Assembly: GCA_003646935.1 (NCBI GenBank)
Contig: QMLW01000087.1
Span: 1-7,302 of the forward strand
Source of the DNA: Deltaproteobacteria bacterium
GTDB taxonomy: Bacteria > Desulfobacterota > DSM-4660 > Desulfatiglandales > B25-G16
Reading direction: 5' to 3'
DNA: 7,302 nt
This document shows positions 6,073 through 7,302 of this stretch, one piece after another; position 1 is the first letter of the stretch, and every line of letters begins with the position of its first letter. Under the pieces are notes generated by a model. The model was not told the origin of the DNA. It did not search any database and was given only the letters and a program-made list of their open reading frames with translations. Position numbers and translations under genes: made by a program.

Positions 6073-7083
6073 ATGGTTAGCGATTATTCGAACAATACCC
6101 GCCTTCGTTATTTCCGAATTGCAGAAATAACCCTCCAGGTGGGCTCTGTCATTCCTATGGGACAGCATACCTTCTCAGCGAAGTTCAAGCCCTTTGAGGT
6201 GGAGGGCCCGGGAACCGACACCATCGCCATAGAACACCGCTTTTCTCTTCCAGATCTGAATGGTCACGAGATGGGCCAGGAGGTTTATCGTAGGGTGCCT
6301 TGGGCGGTTTATAGGAAAAGGAACGCGTGGATATATATCAATTATTCTTATGATATGCCATGGGCTCCCATGCGGATCTTTTCCCGTATGTGGCGCCGCT
6401 TGCAATATGGAAAGCGGGAATACCGCCGGGGAGATTCCGGAAAGGAAGGGGGTTCTTTAAACCTGGAGGAAGGGTCCCGAATTCACCTCATCGCGTTATG
6501 TAATTATCACCACACGAAGCTTACAATATTCCACAGAGACGGGCATTTCTTTCACAAAGGGGATCTTACCTCGCTCACGCTTTTTCCTACCGATCAGATA
6601 CTCCTTGCCCGGGTTCTCGCTCAAAGGCAGGGTTGTTTGTTTCATGCAAGCGGAGCAAAGTTTGAGGATAAGGGATTCTTGTTCGTGGGTCATTCAGGTG
6701 CCGGTAAATCAACGATAGTCAATATGACGAAGCCCATAGCTGAGGTGCTCTGTGATGATCGAATGATTGTGCGGAGGTGGCAGGAGGGATTCAGGATCCA
6801 TGGAAACTGGAGTCATGGGGATATCCCTGACATTTCACCAAACTCAGCCCCATTGAAGGCGGCGTTTTTCTTGCATAAGGAAATGAAAAACCGCATGGTT
6901 CGTATTTCCGATAGGAGTGAAATTGCAAGAAGGCTTCTGGCCTGTCTGGTAAAACCCCTCGTCACCTCGGATTGGTGGGACCGTGTGCTTTCCCTGGTGG
7001 AGGATATAGCTTCGGAGGTGCCATGCTACGCGCTCTACTTCGATAAAAGCGGCGACATTGTGCCGCTTTTAAAAGAACTGTAG
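6073..7083 (+). CDS. HprK-like P-loop kinase
   Basis: The 336-residue product has a divergent N-terminal half and a C-terminal P-loop domain. L189-F-H-A-S-G leads into the Walker A G206-H-S-G-A-G-K212-S-T, then C227-D-D-R, the position of the conserved acidic pair of HPr kinase/phosphorylase-type enzymes. The bacterial HPr kinase signature is not evident, so the target is probably not HPr. HprK-like proteins of this layout occur beside radical SAM, PqqD-like and nucleotidyltransferase genes in peptide-maturation and exosortase-linked polysaccharide loci; phosphorylation of a small molecule, sugar or peptide is an inference. No membrane span is seen. ATG 6073 is the first standard start codon in a frame that is open from 5989, but it lacks an SD. 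The radical SAM gene follows after 20 nt, so the two are probably one operon. The fold call is good; function unknown. Confidence 0.82.
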   Translation: MVSDYSNNTRLRYFRIAEITLQVGSVIPMGQHTFSAKFKPFEVEGPGTDTIAIEHRFSLPDLNGHEMGQEVYRRVPWAVYRKRNAWIYINYSYDMPWAPMRIFSRMWRRLQYGKREYRRGDSGKEGGSLNLEEGSRIHLIALCNYHHTKLTIFHRDGHFFHKGDLTSLTLFPTDQILLARVLAQRQGCLFHASGAKFEDKGFLFVGHSGAGKSTIVNMTKPIAEVLCDDRMIVRRWQEGFRIHGNWSHGDIPDISPNSAPLKAAFFLHKEMKNRMVRISDRSEIARRLLACLVKPLVTSDWWDRVLSLVEDIASEVPCYALYFDKSGDIVPLLKEL

Positions 7084-7093
7084 GCCACTCATG

Positions 7094-7099
7094 AGGGAG
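7094..7099 (+). promoter_or_regulatory. Ribosome binding site of the radical SAM gene
   Basis: AGGGAG lies 4 nt before the GTG at 7104 and decides this start. It also overlaps an ATG at 7091, which opens a different frame that does not encode the radical SAM motif. Confidence 0.6.
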
Positions 7100-7103
7100 C
7101 AGA

Positions 7104-7302
7104 GTGATAAAACACCCCTACTACACAAAGATCAACATAGACGACGCACAACTTTGGGAGCGCACAGGGCCCATTCTAGCCACGTTGGATATTGAGCTCA
7201 CAGAACGATGCAACTGTAGCTGCATGCACTGTTACATAAACCTGCCCCCTGATGACGAACATGCCGTCCAGAGGGAGCTTTCTGCAGAGGATGTAAAAGA
7301 GA
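7104..7302 (+). CDS. Radical SAM protein, N-terminal part (3' partial)
   Basis: Translation from GTG 7104 gives 66 residues before the window ends. The segment L28-D-I-E-L-T-E-R-C36-N-C-S-C40-M-H-C43 holds the CxxxCxxC motif that binds the [4Fe-4S] cluster used to cleave S-adenosylmethionine, with the beta-strand and polar residues that normally precede it. The extra C38 inside the motif is notable. The following Y44-I-N-L-P and R-E-L-S-A-E-D resemble radical SAM/SPASM proteins of peptide modification and cofactor maturation loci, but any SPASM domain would lie outside the window. The gene starts 20 nt after the HprK-like kinase, strongly suggesting joint expression. The superfamily is certain, while substrate and subfamily cannot be decided from this fragment. 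The frame is too short to appear as a complete gene here, but codon content and SD support it. Confidence 0.85.
   Translation, partial: MIKHPYYTKINIDDAQLWERTGPILATLDIELTERCNCSCMHCYINLPPDDEHAVQRELSAEDVKE

Noticed and set aside
7091..7302. ATG at 7091 as start of the downstream gene
   Set aside because: It reads a different frame from the radical SAM motif; the GTG at 7104 with AGGGAG upstream gives the motif-bearing protein.

Overview
The window shows a moderate-G+C bacterial chromosome segment in which every supported gene lies on the + strand. The content suggests an envelope-glycan or exopolysaccharide region of an anaerobic or environmental Gram-negative bacterium. It holds a WbqC-family protein, a PIG-L deacetylase, a DegT/DnrJ/EryC1 sugar aminotransferase, a WecA/MraY-type phosphoglycosyltransferase, an HprK-like kinase and a radical SAM enzyme. 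My impression is Desulfobacterota or a related uncultured phylum, but this is inference from family flavour only, since no rRNA or other taxonomic marker is present.

Layout. (1) Positions 2-1375 hold the 3' part of a PHP-domain protein with two membrane spans inside the PHP fold and partly substituted metal-site motifs. (2) Positions 1501-1830 encode a 109-residue single-span membrane protein of unknown role behind a near-perfect Shine-Dalgarno (SD) sequence. An 8-bp hairpin at 1868-1896 follows it. (3) Positions 1918-3218 carry a tightly coupled pair, WbqC-like and PIG-L-like, sharing a 4-nt ATGA overlap. (4) Positions 3289-3743 form a compact element: a four-helix-bundle gene of the 23S rRNA intervening-sequence (S23/IVP) family, enclosed by a perfect 21-bp inverted repeat plus an outer repeat pair, all built on a TGCCTAAA unit. 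(5) Positions 3817-6011 encode the DegT aminotransferase and the polyprenyl-phosphate sugar-1-phosphate transferase, which are adjacent or overlapping. (6) Positions 6073-7302 carry an HprK-like P-loop kinase, then after 20 nt the N-terminus of a radical SAM protein that runs off the window.

How they may work together (inference). The aminotransferase would make a nucleotide-linked amino sugar, the PIG-L and WbqC proteins would modify an N-acyl or amino group, and the transferase would load the first sugar phosphate onto the lipid carrier. The kinase and radical SAM pair looks like the start of a separate module, of the kind found beside peptide-maturation and exosortase-type polysaccharide loci. 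The four-helix-bundle element looks inserted between the two glycan gene groups. It is the most unusual structure here: the inverted-repeat-with-ORF design known from rRNA intervening sequences, in a protein-coding neighbourhood.
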